Shown one piece after another: positions 1 to 7,076 of a stretch of 33,763 nt of DNA (position 1 is the first letter of the stretch; the number at the start of each line of letters is the position of its first letter). Made by a program: the position numbers and the translations under genes. The stretch comes from an uncultured Pelagibacteraceae bacterium (lineage in GTDB: Bacteria; Pseudomonadota; Alphaproteobacteria; Pelagibacterales; Pelagibacteraceae). The DNA is taken from NCBI GenBank assembly GCA_902566945.1, contig CACFKZ010000009.1:1-33763 (forward strand), written 5' to 3'. The notes under the pieces were generated by a model. That model had not been told where the DNA came from. It made no database searches and saw only the letters and a list, made by a program, of their open reading frames with translations.

Positions 1-960
1 TTCCCAACTTATACAGCTTTTGACTATTGTATTTAAGTTATTAAATTTTGGTTTCCATTTAATAAACTTCTTCAACTTATTATTTGCGGCAATAATTTTC
101 ACTAGATCACCTTTTCTCCTTTTTGAAACTAAAATTTCTACCTTTTTGGAAGTTTGTTTTTTAAATGCTTTTGCAACTTCAAGAACTGAAATGCCTTTGT
201 TATAACCGCAATTAAGTGTTTTAGAATTATTTAACTTATTTATCTTTTCCAAAACTTTATAATGAATTTCCGCAATATCAGAAACGTGAATAAAGTCTCT
301 TATGCAAGATCCATCTTTTGTATCGTAATTATCTCCATAAATTTTAAGAATAGGCCTTTTTTTAATAATTTCTCTCGAAAAATTTTTGAATAAATGGTCG
401 CTTTTATTAATTAATCCAATTTTTCCTGAAGGACTTGAGCCTGCAATGTTAAAATATCTGAGAATACAGTAATTAATCTTATATCTTTTGCAAAATCGTT
501 TAATAATTTTTTCAGCTTTAATTTTTGTTTTTCCATAAACACTTTTTGGCTTAATAACAGAATTTTCATTGACTTTATATTGACCATCTTTGTAAACAGC
601 TGCGGTTGAAGAAAAAACTAAGTTTTTTACTCCTGTATTTTCACATGCTTTTAATAAATTTTTTGTTCCTAAAACATTATTTTTAAAGTATTTTGCTGGA
701 TATTTTTCACCTTCCCCAATTATTAAATTTGCAGCTAAATGAATGACAGAGTCTATTTCATTTTTTAAGATTATTTCCCTAACTTTTTTACTTTTAAGAA
801 TGTCTGTCTTAAAGAATTTAGCTTTTTTATTAATAAGTCTTCTGTAACCGGTGGACAAATTGTCTACTATAAAAATCTTTTTTTTATTTTTAATTAAAAC
901 TTCTGAAATATGAGAGCCAATGTAACCAGCCCCTCCAGTAATAAGAATGTTTTTAATCAT
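1..960 (-). CDS. galE: UDP-glucose 4-epimerase, 3' end cut by window edge
   Basis: Short-chain dehydrogenase-type nucleotide-sugar epimerase that interconverts UDP-glucose and UDP-galactose for surface polysaccharide synthesis. From the ATG at 960 the frame stays open for 320 codons to base 1 with no stop, so only the last few residues should be missing (E. coli GalE is about 338 residues). The N-terminus carries the NAD-binding glycine motif GGAGYIGS (about residues 9-16). The catalytic Ser region reads SSTAAVY, the Tyr-Lys pair sits in SVYGKTK, and RYFNIAG and a GDNYDTKDGSCIRDFIHV-type block match GalE closely. A neighbouring epimerase with other specificity is possible but these blocks favour GalE. 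It begins 9 bases after the 3' end of tRNA-Arg on the same strand, so it may share that transcript. I see no Shine-Dalgarno sequence in the gap. Confidence 0.9.
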   Translation of the reverse strand, partial: MIKNILITGGAGYIGSHISEVLIKNKKKIFIVDNLSTGYRRLINKKAKFFKTDILKSKKVREIILKNEIDSVIHLAANLIIGEGEKYPAKYFKNNVLGTKNLLKACENTGVKNLVFSSTAAVYKDGQYKVNENSVIKPKSVYGKTKIKAEKIIKRFCKRYKINYCILRYFNIAGSSPSGKIGLINKSDHLFKNFSREIIKKRPILKIYGDNYDTKDGSCIRDFIHVSDIAEIHYKVLEKINKLNNSKTLNCGYNKGISVLEVAKAFKKQTSKKVEILVSKRRKGDLVKIIAANNKLKKFIKWKPKFNNLNTIVKSCISWE

Positions 961-969
961 AATATTGAT

Positions 970-1046
970 TGGCGCGCCCTGAAGGATTCGAACCTACGAC
1001 CCTCGGTTTAGAAAACCGATGCTCTATCCAGCTGAGCTAAGGGCGC
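970..1046 (-). tRNA. tRNA-Arg (anticodon TCT)
   Basis: A full 77-nt cloverleaf can be drawn on the minus strand. The acceptor stem GCGCCCT pairs perfectly with AGGGCGC, the D stem is GCTC/GAGC, and the anticodon stem is TCGGT/ACCGA with loop TTTCTAA, giving anticodon TCT, which reads AGA/AGG. The T loop is TTCGAAT. The discriminator is G and the terminal CCA is encoded. The T stem (GTAGG/CCTTC) contains one T-T mismatch. AGA is expected to be the main Arg codon in a genome this AT-rich, so this should be a heavily used tRNA. Confidence 0.96.
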
Positions 1047-1065
1047 CAAATATTATTATATTTAC

Positions 1066-2136
1066 TTAAAAACATACTAGATGGTCAATATAAATCGGAG
1101 ACTTCACGCCAAATTGTTCTGACTTCTCGTGTTGATGAATGTGATGAGAGTGAACAAATACCGGTAAATGCTCACCTTTTTTTGTTCTCAAAGTGTATAT
1201 AAAATTTGTTCCTCTAAATTTTCTATCAATGACTTCCAATTTTAATTTACTTTGATCGTCATGAATTAAGTCTTCTGGTTGCAAAAGAAGTTTTACCTTA
1301 GAACCAGATGGGAAATTATTTGAGAGCTTTCCCCTGATTTCGCCTAATTCATCGTGTTTAAGCCTATGAACTGCACACTCGCTATCCACAACCTGAACAT
1401 CGATAAAAATCCCTTTATTTAAAAAATTCGCAACATCAATTGAATTTGGCTCATGATGTACATTATATGGTACGTCGTACTGTTTTAGTTCTTGATCTAA
1501 AATAATTCCACATTTATCAGCCATCGAAAAAGCTTCGTATGAGTCATGTGTTACAATAATGGTTGTTAAATTTATTCTTTTTAAAAGTTTTTTTACAGAA
1601 ACTTGAATTTCTTCTTTAAGACTTTGATCTATATTTGAGAATGGTTCATCTAATAATAATAAATCAGGTTTAGACATCAAAGATCTAGCTAATGAGACAC
1701 GTTGTGCTTCCCCTGCGCTTATTTGATGAGGATATTTTTCTAATATAGGTTCAATTCTCAATAATTTAATTATTTCTATAACGTCCATACTTGAACCATG
1801 ACCATTAGATCTTTTTTCTCCAAAATTGATATTATCAATAACTTTATAATTGGGAAAAAGAGAGTTATCTTGAAAAGAAAGAGCTACACTTCTTTTTTCA
1901 GGCTCTATATGAATTTCTTCAGAAGCTAAAATTGTGTCTCTAAGTTTTATCTTTCCTTTGCTAAGTTTTTGTAAACCTGCAATGGTTCTTAATATAGTAG
2001 TTTTGCCTATTCCAGAAGGACCCAATAAAGAAACTATCTCACCTTGTTTTTTTATAACTAAATTTACATTATTTACTTTATTTTTTTCACTAGCAGTAAA
2101 GTTACCGTTCTGAATCTCAAAAAAATTGTCAGGCAT
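1066..2136 (-). CDS. fbpC: Fe(III) ABC transporter ATP-binding protein (FbpC/SfuC type)
   Basis: Cytoplasmic ATPase subunit powering ferric iron import. Visible motifs are Walker A GPSGIGKT (residues 39-46), a Q-loop in SFQDNSLFP (about 87-94), an ABC signature ISAGEAQR (139-146) that departs from LSGGQQQR but keeps the essential Ser and Gly, Walker B LLLLDEP (159-165), and a switch His in IIVTHDS. The C-terminal third (about 240-356) is the regulatory beta-barrel extension typical of the FbpC/PotA/MalK group, consistent with the 356-residue length. It is the last gene of the three-gene iron operon and starts 13 bases after the permease stop. Substrate is inferred from the adjacent iron-binding protein and the Fur-like operator; the ATPase alone would not distinguish iron from other class-1 substrates. 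Confidence 0.88.
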   Translation of the reverse strand: MPDNFFEIQNGNFTASEKNKVNNVNLVIKKQGEIVSLLGPSGIGKTTILRTIAGLQKLSKGKIKLRDTILASEEIHIEPEKRSVALSFQDNSLFPNYKVIDNINFGEKRSNGHGSSMDVIEIIKLLRIEPILEKYPHQISAGEAQRVSLARSLMSKPDLLLLDEPFSNIDQSLKEEIQVSVKKLLKRINLTTIIVTHDSYEAFSMADKCGIILDQELKQYDVPYNVHHEPNSIDVANFLNKGIFIDVQVVDSECAVHRLKHDELGEIRGKLSNNFPSGSKVKLLLQPEDLIHDDQSKLKLEVIDRKFRGTNFIYTLRTKKGEHLPVFVHSHHIHQHEKSEQFGVKSPIYIDHLVCF

Positions 2137-2149
2137 TTGCTCAATTATA

Positions 2150-3766
2150 TTAATTTTTTTTAGAAAGTATATATCTAGATGACAGAAGTATCAAAATTGT
2201 AGACCAAAATATTAAAAAAAGAGATGGTAATGCAGCTGCTTCTAGAAGATCTTGAGAAGCATAGATATAGGCCTGAGTGGCGAAGGTTTCAAAATTAAAA
2301 GGTCTTAAAATCATAGTCATAGGTAATTCTTTAATTACCTCTAGCGAAATCAATAAAACTATCAAAATTATATTAGTGCTTAAATAAGGCACATGTATTT
2401 TTAAAAATGTATTAATCTTAGAGTAACCAAGAAGATAAGCGCTTTCGTCAATGGAATTATTAATTTTTTCATAACTTGATTTAATACCATTAAAAGATAA
2501 AGAAAAAAATCTTATAAAATAAGCTAATAATAATCCAAAAATAGATCCTATGAACAAACTTTTCGAACTTTTAAAATCAAAATTGTTTGTTAAAAAATCA
2601 CTTAAATTTGAAAAGAAAGTAATAAAAGCAACTGCTAAGATAACTCCTGGTATCGCATAACCAGAAATTGAAAAAGTTGTAATATAGTTCAAGATTCTAC
2701 TTTTTGATATTCTACTTCCATAGTTAATAAATAAAGAAATAGTAACAATAGAGACGCTAGCTAATCCTACTAATATTAAAGTATTTAAGTTTATTTTAAA
2801 AATATCTATATCTTGAATATATTTTGGAAACTTTACTGTCCAATAAATCATCTGGGAAACTGGAAAAATAAAGCTCAATAGAAAAATAAATGTACAAATA
2901 AAAACTGGAATTATCGACGTTTTTCCAGTCAATTTAATTTTAGTTATTGGCTTAAACCCCCTGCCTGGCTGATGATACTTTGCTTCTTTTCTTGAATAAA
3001 TTTCTATCGAAAAAAGTAAAAGTATGAAAATGAGTAATATAAAAGATATCTGATTGGCGGTGTTTAAATCGTCAAAAGATAACCACGAATTATAGATTCC
3101 AGTTGTTAAGGTATTTACATTAAAAAATGATACAGTGCCAAAATCTGATAAACATTCCATTGAAACTAAAGCTAACCCTGCGATAATTGCTGGCCTTGCA
3201 GATGGTAAAAGTATCCTTAAAAAAGTTTCATTAGACGAGAGTCCCAGATTTTTTCCAACTTCAATATAATTATTCGATTGATAATAAAATGATGCTCTTG
3301 ATAAAACATAAACATATGGAAATAAAGAAAATGATATGGATACTATGGCTCCAAATAATCCGTCTATTTTAGGTATAATTAAATTATAGTCACTTTCACC
3401 AAAAAGAAAAGTTAACAATGAAAAAGCCGTTCCGTAATTTTCGAAAAAGGCAATTATTGAAAATGCATAGATGTAACCAGGAACTGCGAATGATAAAATT
3501 AACGCCCAACTAAAAAAGTTAGATAATGGAAAATCATAAAAAGATACAAAATATGCAGGAAAAATTCCTAGAATGAATGTTAAAAATATAACAAAAAATA
3601 AGATTGTTATAGAATTAAAAATATACTCGAATAAAAATGTATCTTTTAATAAGTAAATATAGTCACTTGTTTCAGTAAAAAAACTTAAGAAAACTGTAAT
3701 AATAGGTATAGCAACCATTGAAGCTACAATCAGCGATCCAAAAAACCATATATTATACTTTGTCAT
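2150..3766 (-). CDS. fbpB: Fe(III) ABC transporter permease, fused two-domain (FbpB type)
   Basis: Inner-membrane permease of the ferric iron transporter. At 538 residues it contains two tandem permease domains, as in FbpB/SfuB: many hydrophobic helices and two EAA cytoplasmic loops that contact the ATPase, one near EVGKNLGLSSNETFLRILLP and one near DESAYLLGYSKINTFLKIHVP. A fused permease means one FbpB chain can pair with an FbpC dimer. It lies 24 bases downstream of the binding-protein gene and 13 bases upstream of the ATPase gene, so the three are almost certainly one operon. The family also includes thiamine and other class-1 permeases; the iron assignment comes from the binding protein and the operator. 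Confidence 0.88.
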   Translation of the reverse strand: MTKYNIWFFGSLIVASMVAIPIITVFLSFFTETSDYIYLLKDTFLFEYIFNSITILFFVIFLTFILGIFPAYFVSFYDFPLSNFFSWALILSFAVPGYIYAFSIIAFFENYGTAFSLLTFLFGESDYNLIIPKIDGLFGAIVSISFSLFPYVYVLSRASFYYQSNNYIEVGKNLGLSSNETFLRILLPSARPAIIAGLALVSMECLSDFGTVSFFNVNTLTTGIYNSWLSFDDLNTANQISFILLIFILLLFSIEIYSRKEAKYHQPGRGFKPITKIKLTGKTSIIPVFICTFIFLLSFIFPVSQMIYWTVKFPKYIQDIDIFKINLNTLILVGLASVSIVTISLFINYGSRISKSRILNYITTFSISGYAIPGVILAVAFITFFSNLSDFLTNNFDFKSSKSLFIGSIFGLLLAYFIRFFSLSFNGIKSSYEKINNSIDESAYLLGYSKINTFLKIHVPYLSTNIILIVLLISLEVIKELPMTMILRPFNFETFATQAYIYASQDLLEAAALPSLFLIFWSTILILLSSRYILSKKN

Positions 3767-3790
3767 TTAGTCGTCTCATATTTTTTATAA

Positions 3791-4810
3791 CTACTTCCAA
3801 CCTGCCGCTGTCATTACTTCTAAGGCATCCGCTTGTTTTTTTCCGTAATTAACAACTTTTGTTTTAAGATCTTGTTTAAAATCTAATCCCATATTTACAA
3901 CAAGTGGATGTGGGGACACACCTTTTATCATTGGATACTCAAAAGTATTATTTACAATATGATTTTGAGCTTCCTCACTTAACAAGAACTCAACTAATTT
4001 TATTGCATTAGCTTTATTTGGTGCACCTTTAACAAGCCCTGCACCACTAATATTCATATGTGTTCCTCTTCCATCTTGATTAGGAAAGAAAGGTTTTACT
4101 TTTTTAGCAGCAGCTTGTTGTTCTGGTCCTTTTTTTCCAGAAAGCATAAGTGCTAAGTAATAAGTGTTAGCTACTGCTATATCAGCTTCTCCTGCTGCAA
4201 CGGCAAGTATTTGAGCTCTATCATTTCCCTTTGGTGATCTAACCATATTTGAAACTATACCCTTTGACCAATCAGCAATTTTGCCTTTTCCATTATTTTT
4301 AATTAATGAAGCTACAAGCGATTGATTATAGATATTGTTTGAAGCTCTTATTACTAGTCTGCCTTTCCATTTTGGATCGGCTAAACTCTCATAAGTTAAA
4401 CCAGCTAATTCTGCACCACTTACTCTCTCTGGTGCAAAATATACAATCCTTGCTCTCTTAGCTATACCAGTCCATTTTGATGTTCTAAAATTACTAGGCA
4501 CAGCTGATTTTATTTCTGAACTTGTAAGTCCTCCTTGGAGGTTAGCTTCAAAAGCACCTAATCTTCCAGCATCTGCTGTTATATAAAGATCAGCTTGACT
4601 ATCAGCTCCTTCTTCAATTATCCTTTTTTCTAAAGCACCTGACTTACCTGATACAACGTTTACTTTTATTCCAGTTTTAGCTGTAAATTTTTCATAAAGC
4701 TGAACATCAGAGTCATAATGTCTGGCGCTAAATATATTTACTTCATTCGCAAATAAAGAACCCTCTAATGCAACTAAAAATAGATAGCTTATTATTATTG
4801 TTTTTCTCAT
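3791..4810 (-). CDS. fbpA: Periplasmic Fe(III)-binding protein (FbpA/FutA/IdiA type)
   Basis: Periplasmic substrate-binding protein that captures ferric iron and delivers it to FbpB. An N-terminal signal peptide of about 21 residues (MRKT, a hydrophobic core, cleavage near LFA-NE) is followed by the family opening VNIFSARHYDSD. The ADLYITADAGRL stretch and the double-Tyr motif VANTYYLAL (Tyr side chains are iron ligands in this family) are both present. Its 339-residue length is normal. A strong AAGGAG Shine-Dalgarno lies 8 bases upstream of the ATG. Two Fur-box-like palindromes sit immediately upstream, the nearer one touching the ribosome-binding site, so repression by iron is the expected control. 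It is first in the fbpA-fbpB-fbpC operon. Confidence 0.93.
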   Translation of the reverse strand: MRKTIIISYLFLVALEGSLFANEVNIFSARHYDSDVQLYEKFTAKTGIKVNVVSGKSGALEKRIIEEGADSQADLYITADAGRLGAFEANLQGGLTSSEIKSAVPSNFRTSKWTGIAKRARIVYFAPERVSGAELAGLTYESLADPKWKGRLVIRASNNIYNQSLVASLIKNNGKGKIADWSKGIVSNMVRSPKGNDRAQILAVAAGEADIAVANTYYLALMLSGKKGPEQQAAAKKVKPFFPNQDGRGTHMNISGAGLVKGAPNKANAIKLVEFLLSEEAQNHIVNNTFEYPMIKGVSPHPLVVNMGLDFKQDLKTKVVNYGKKQADALEVMTAAGWK

Positions 4811-4824
4811 TTTTTTGTCTCCTT

Positions 4825-4847
4825 ATTGATAATGATTATCATTTACA
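4825..4847. promoter_or_regulatory. Fur-box-like operator, fbpA-proximal copy
   Basis: Contains GATAATGATTATC, a 6-1-6 inverted repeat, overlapping a second one AATGATTATCATT. This matches the classic Fur consensus built from GATAAT hexamers. It is directly adjacent to the fbpA Shine-Dalgarno (4819-4824), so bound repressor would block the start region of the transcript. Fur binding is inferred from motif and context. Another Fur-superfamily regulator could use it. Confidence 0.85.
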
Positions 4848-4851
4848 ATAT

Positions 4852-4874
4852 ATTGATAATGATTATCATTTGCA
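4852..4874. promoter_or_regulatory. Fur-box-like operator, second copy
   Basis: An exact repeat of the 20-base core of the box at 4825-4847, offset by 27 bases centre to centre. The tandem arrangement suggests cooperative binding across the fbpA promoter. The distal edge is 65 bases upstream of the divergent ORF at 4940, so the pair could control both directions. Confidence 0.83.
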
Positions 4875-4939
4875 TAATTGACGCAGTATATTCAGTTTTA
4901 ACTTGTTGATAACTTTGCAAAAATGGAGTTAATTAAAGT

Positions 4940-5155
4940 ATGCTACAAATCAATCCTAAAAAATTCAAAAATATAGAAAACAAATCAATTCCTTCACCTT
5001 TAAGACCTAAATTCAGAAATAAATCTGAAACAAATATCTATTTTCTCTCAAGAAGAAAATTTCAAAGTGAAAAGAAACACTCATTGCTAAAAAATATTAA
5101 AATTATTTCAGGAGTTTTTGTTTTAGTAGTTGGTGGTTACTTGCTATCTAATTAA
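4940..5155 (+). CDS. Small C-terminally anchored membrane protein, unknown function
   Basis: A 71-residue ORF not recognised as a named family. The first 50 or so residues are polar and strongly basic (many Lys, Arg, Ser, Asn). One hydrophobic segment, IKIISGVFVLVVGGYLLS (about residues 53-70), ends the protein, suggesting a tail-anchored or single-pass protein with a basic cytoplasmic region. A GGAG element precedes the ATG by 11 bases. It diverges from fbpA, with the double Fur-like operator between them, and its last 8 bases overlap the 3' end of the convergent hydratase gene. The shared operator hints at iron-linked expression, which is inference. I consider it probably real because of the membrane segment, the ribosome-binding site and the lack of any other gene here. 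Confidence 0.55.
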   Translation: MLQINPKKFKNIENKSIPSPLRPKFRNKSETNIYFLSRRKFQSEKKHSLLKNIKIISGVFVLVVGGYLLSN

Positions 5156-5924
5156 TTTTAGTTTTAACAGATCCCAATTTTTCAATTGTTCCTTTGTAGA
5201 TACCTTTACTAAGGATTGGTACAACTCCAACTGATGAACCAGTGAAAACATAAAAGTCATTATCATGTTTTATTTTATCTTTTTGAAGTTTTTTTAAAAC
5301 AAATAATAAAGAATTCATAGGGTTAATGTAAACAGTATTTGTGTTTCCATTTACAGTTTGTTTAATCTTCGAATTAGAAATATTTGTCTTTAAGTTTTTA
5401 ACATTATTATTTCTAAATTTCTTTCTTGGACCAATGATAAATTTTATATTAGCACCAAAATCAGAACACAGATCTCCAAAACTCTTTATACCTTTTTTCT
5501 TTTGCCTATAACCAACTACCTCAATACAAGGTGCAATGTAATTAATAAATTTTTTCATGTTGTTTTTCGATATTTTGTTTTTAAAATCAAAAAAACTTTT
5601 TTTAAGGATATAACAGACTTCAAGCTCAATACCTAAAGTATATTTATTTACTTTTACAGATTTATTATTTTTTAAAACGTTATGTTTATATACAGATGCA
5701 TAGAAAGGCTCTTTTTCTTTAAGTTTTTTTATGATAGGTATTCCTGTTCCACCTGCTTTAAAGCCTATAATTGGTTTCTTAATTTTACCTTCACATAATT
5801 TTCTAAATTTATCAGCATTCAGAAGTTTTTTTGTATATTTACTTGATATAGGATTTATAATTTTATTTTTTAGGAATGCATTCACAAGTCTATTAGCGAC
5901 TAAATTTGAATTTTTATCTTTCAT
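5148..5924 (-). CDS. Fumarylacetoacetase/2-keto-4-pentenoate hydratase family protein
   Basis: Resembles the MhpD-like hydratase branch of the FAH superfamily. The order of blocks matches: IIGFKAGGTGIPI near residues 52-64, an acidic metal-binding segment LGIELEVCYIL, then APCIEVVGYR, DFGANIKFIIGP, INPMNSLLFVLKKL, and the C-terminal VFTGSSVGVVPILSKG followed by a LGSV strand. At 258 residues the length is right for the family. Members hydrate or decarboxylate short 2-oxo acids with a divalent metal; the substrate cannot be read from sequence. Its start codon overlaps the pfk stop by one base, so it is translationally coupled to phosphofructokinase, an odd partnership. The protein is very Lys/Asn-rich, like its neighbours. 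Confidence 0.72.
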   Translation of the reverse strand: MKDKNSNLVANRLVNAFLKNKIINPISSKYTKKLLNADKFRKLCEGKIKKPIIGFKAGGTGIPIIKKLKEKEPFYASVYKHNVLKNNKSVKVNKYTLGIELEVCYILKKSFFDFKNKISKNNMKKFINYIAPCIEVVGYRQKKKGIKSFGDLCSDFGANIKFIIGPRKKFRNNNVKNLKTNISNSKIKQTVNGNTNTVYINPMNSLLFVLKKLQKDKIKHDNDFYVFTGSSVGVVPILSKGIYKGTIEKLGSVKTKIN

Positions 5925-7012
5925 TAAATATCGTCTCCTAAATAAATTCCTAATGAAAGAGCTGTTTCGACTAAAGAGTCTTTTCTTTCGACATTTTTAT
6001 ATGTTTTGATTCCTTCATCAATAGGTACATCAACTACTTTTCTGTCTCTCCATGCAACCATTCGATCAAATTTTTTTTGATTTAATAAATCTACAGCGTA
6101 AACTCCAAAAGCACTAGCTAATATTCTGTCACTTGCTGTTGGGGGAGCTCCTCTTTGAACATGACCAAGTGATGTTACTCTACATTCAACATCTGTTTTC
6201 TTCATTAATTCTTGGGCTATATAATCTCCAATACCACCGAGTCTTTGCTCACCGTCCATATATTTATGAACTACTCGCGAACCATCCTCTTTTTTTACTG
6301 CTTCAGCAACTACTATCAATGAGTGTTGGATATCATTTTTTTTCATAGAATTAAGTTTATTAATTATTCCATCTATTGAATATTTGATTTCTGGAATTAA
6401 AATAATGTCTGCACCCCCTGCTATACCTGCGTTAAGTGCAATATGTCCTGCATCTCGTCCCATAACTTCAAGTATCATAGATCGTCTATGGCTAGCTGCT
6501 GTAGATTGTAGGTTATCCAATGCTTGAGTTGCAACATCTACCGCTGTATGAAAACCTATCGAACTTTCTGTTGCTCCTACATCGTTATCTATTGTTTTTG
6601 GAATAGCAACTATTTTCATATCACCGTCTTTGGCTAACTTTTTTAAAATTTGCATGCTACCGTCTCCACCAATAATTATTAAACCATCAAGTTTCATTGA
6701 ATGATATCCCTCAATTATTTCTTTTGATTTATCGACATGTTTGCCCCCACTTGTTGGAATTTTAAATGGATTGCCTTTATTTGTAGAACCTAAAAAAGTC
6801 CCGCCTTGCCTCAATAAATATCCTCCAAAAGTTTTATGAGTTAGTTGCATGACATCTACTGGGCGTTTGATTAATCCTGCAGTACCGTCTCTGATACCAT
6901 ATACATCCATCTTATATTTATTCTTTGCTCTATAAAAAATTGATCTAATAGCTGCGTTTAGACCTCCGCAATCTCCACCGCTGGTTAAAATTCCTATTTT
7001 TTTATTACTCAT
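5924..7012 (-). CDS. pfkA: 6-phosphofructokinase (ATP or pyrophosphate donor not settled)
   Basis: Phosphorylates fructose 6-phosphate to fructose 1,6-bisphosphate. The 362-residue protein has the nucleotide-binding start GILTSGGDCGGLNA (residues 7-20), the donor-site motif GGDGS (115-119) and the catalytic block PKTIDND (138-144) with its Asp base, then MGRDAGHIAL. Position 104 in E. coli numbering is Gly here, which in this family favours ATP. Position 124 is Lys (PKTIDND rather than PGTIDND), which is common in pyrophosphate-dependent and in group-III or trypanosomal-type ATP enzymes. The donor is therefore ambiguous. It diverges from pyruvate kinase across 64 bases and is followed without a gap by a hydratase gene. 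No convincing Shine-Dalgarno precedes the ATG. Confidence 0.9.
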   Translation of the reverse strand: MSNKKIGILTSGGDCGGLNAAIRSIFYRAKNKYKMDVYGIRDGTAGLIKRPVDVMQLTHKTFGGYLLRQGGTFLGSTNKGNPFKIPTSGGKHVDKSKEIIEGYHSMKLDGLIIIGGDGSMQILKKLAKDGDMKIVAIPKTIDNDVGATESSIGFHTAVDVATQALDNLQSTAASHRRSMILEVMGRDAGHIALNAGIAGGADIILIPEIKYSIDGIINKLNSMKKNDIQHSLIVVAEAVKKEDGSRVVHKYMDGEQRLGGIGDYIAQELMKKTDVECRVTSLGHVQRGAPPTASDRILASAFGVYAVDLLNQKKFDRMVAWRDRKVVDVPIDEGIKTYKNVERKDSLVETALSLGIYLGDDI

Positions 7013-7053
7013 TAAATAAATTTTTCTTAAATATTTTTTTTTAAGTGAAGTGG

Positions 7054-7063
7054 TGTTATAACA
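7054..7063. promoter_or_regulatory. Palindromic extended -10-like element shared by pfk and pyk
   Basis: The 10-base perfect palindrome TGTTATAACA lies in the 64-base divergent spacer. On each strand it reads TGT-TATAAC, close to an extended -10 (TGnTATAAT). It would place transcription starts about 36 bases before pfk and about 8 before pyk. No good -35 is visible on either side. This is a candidate only. Confidence 0.3.
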
Positions 7064-7076
7064 TAAAAACTTCTTA

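Noticed and set aside
20-205. Plus-strand ORF antisense to galE
   Set aside because: It lies entirely within the galE frame, which has clear epimerase motifs; the ORF has no recognisable feature.
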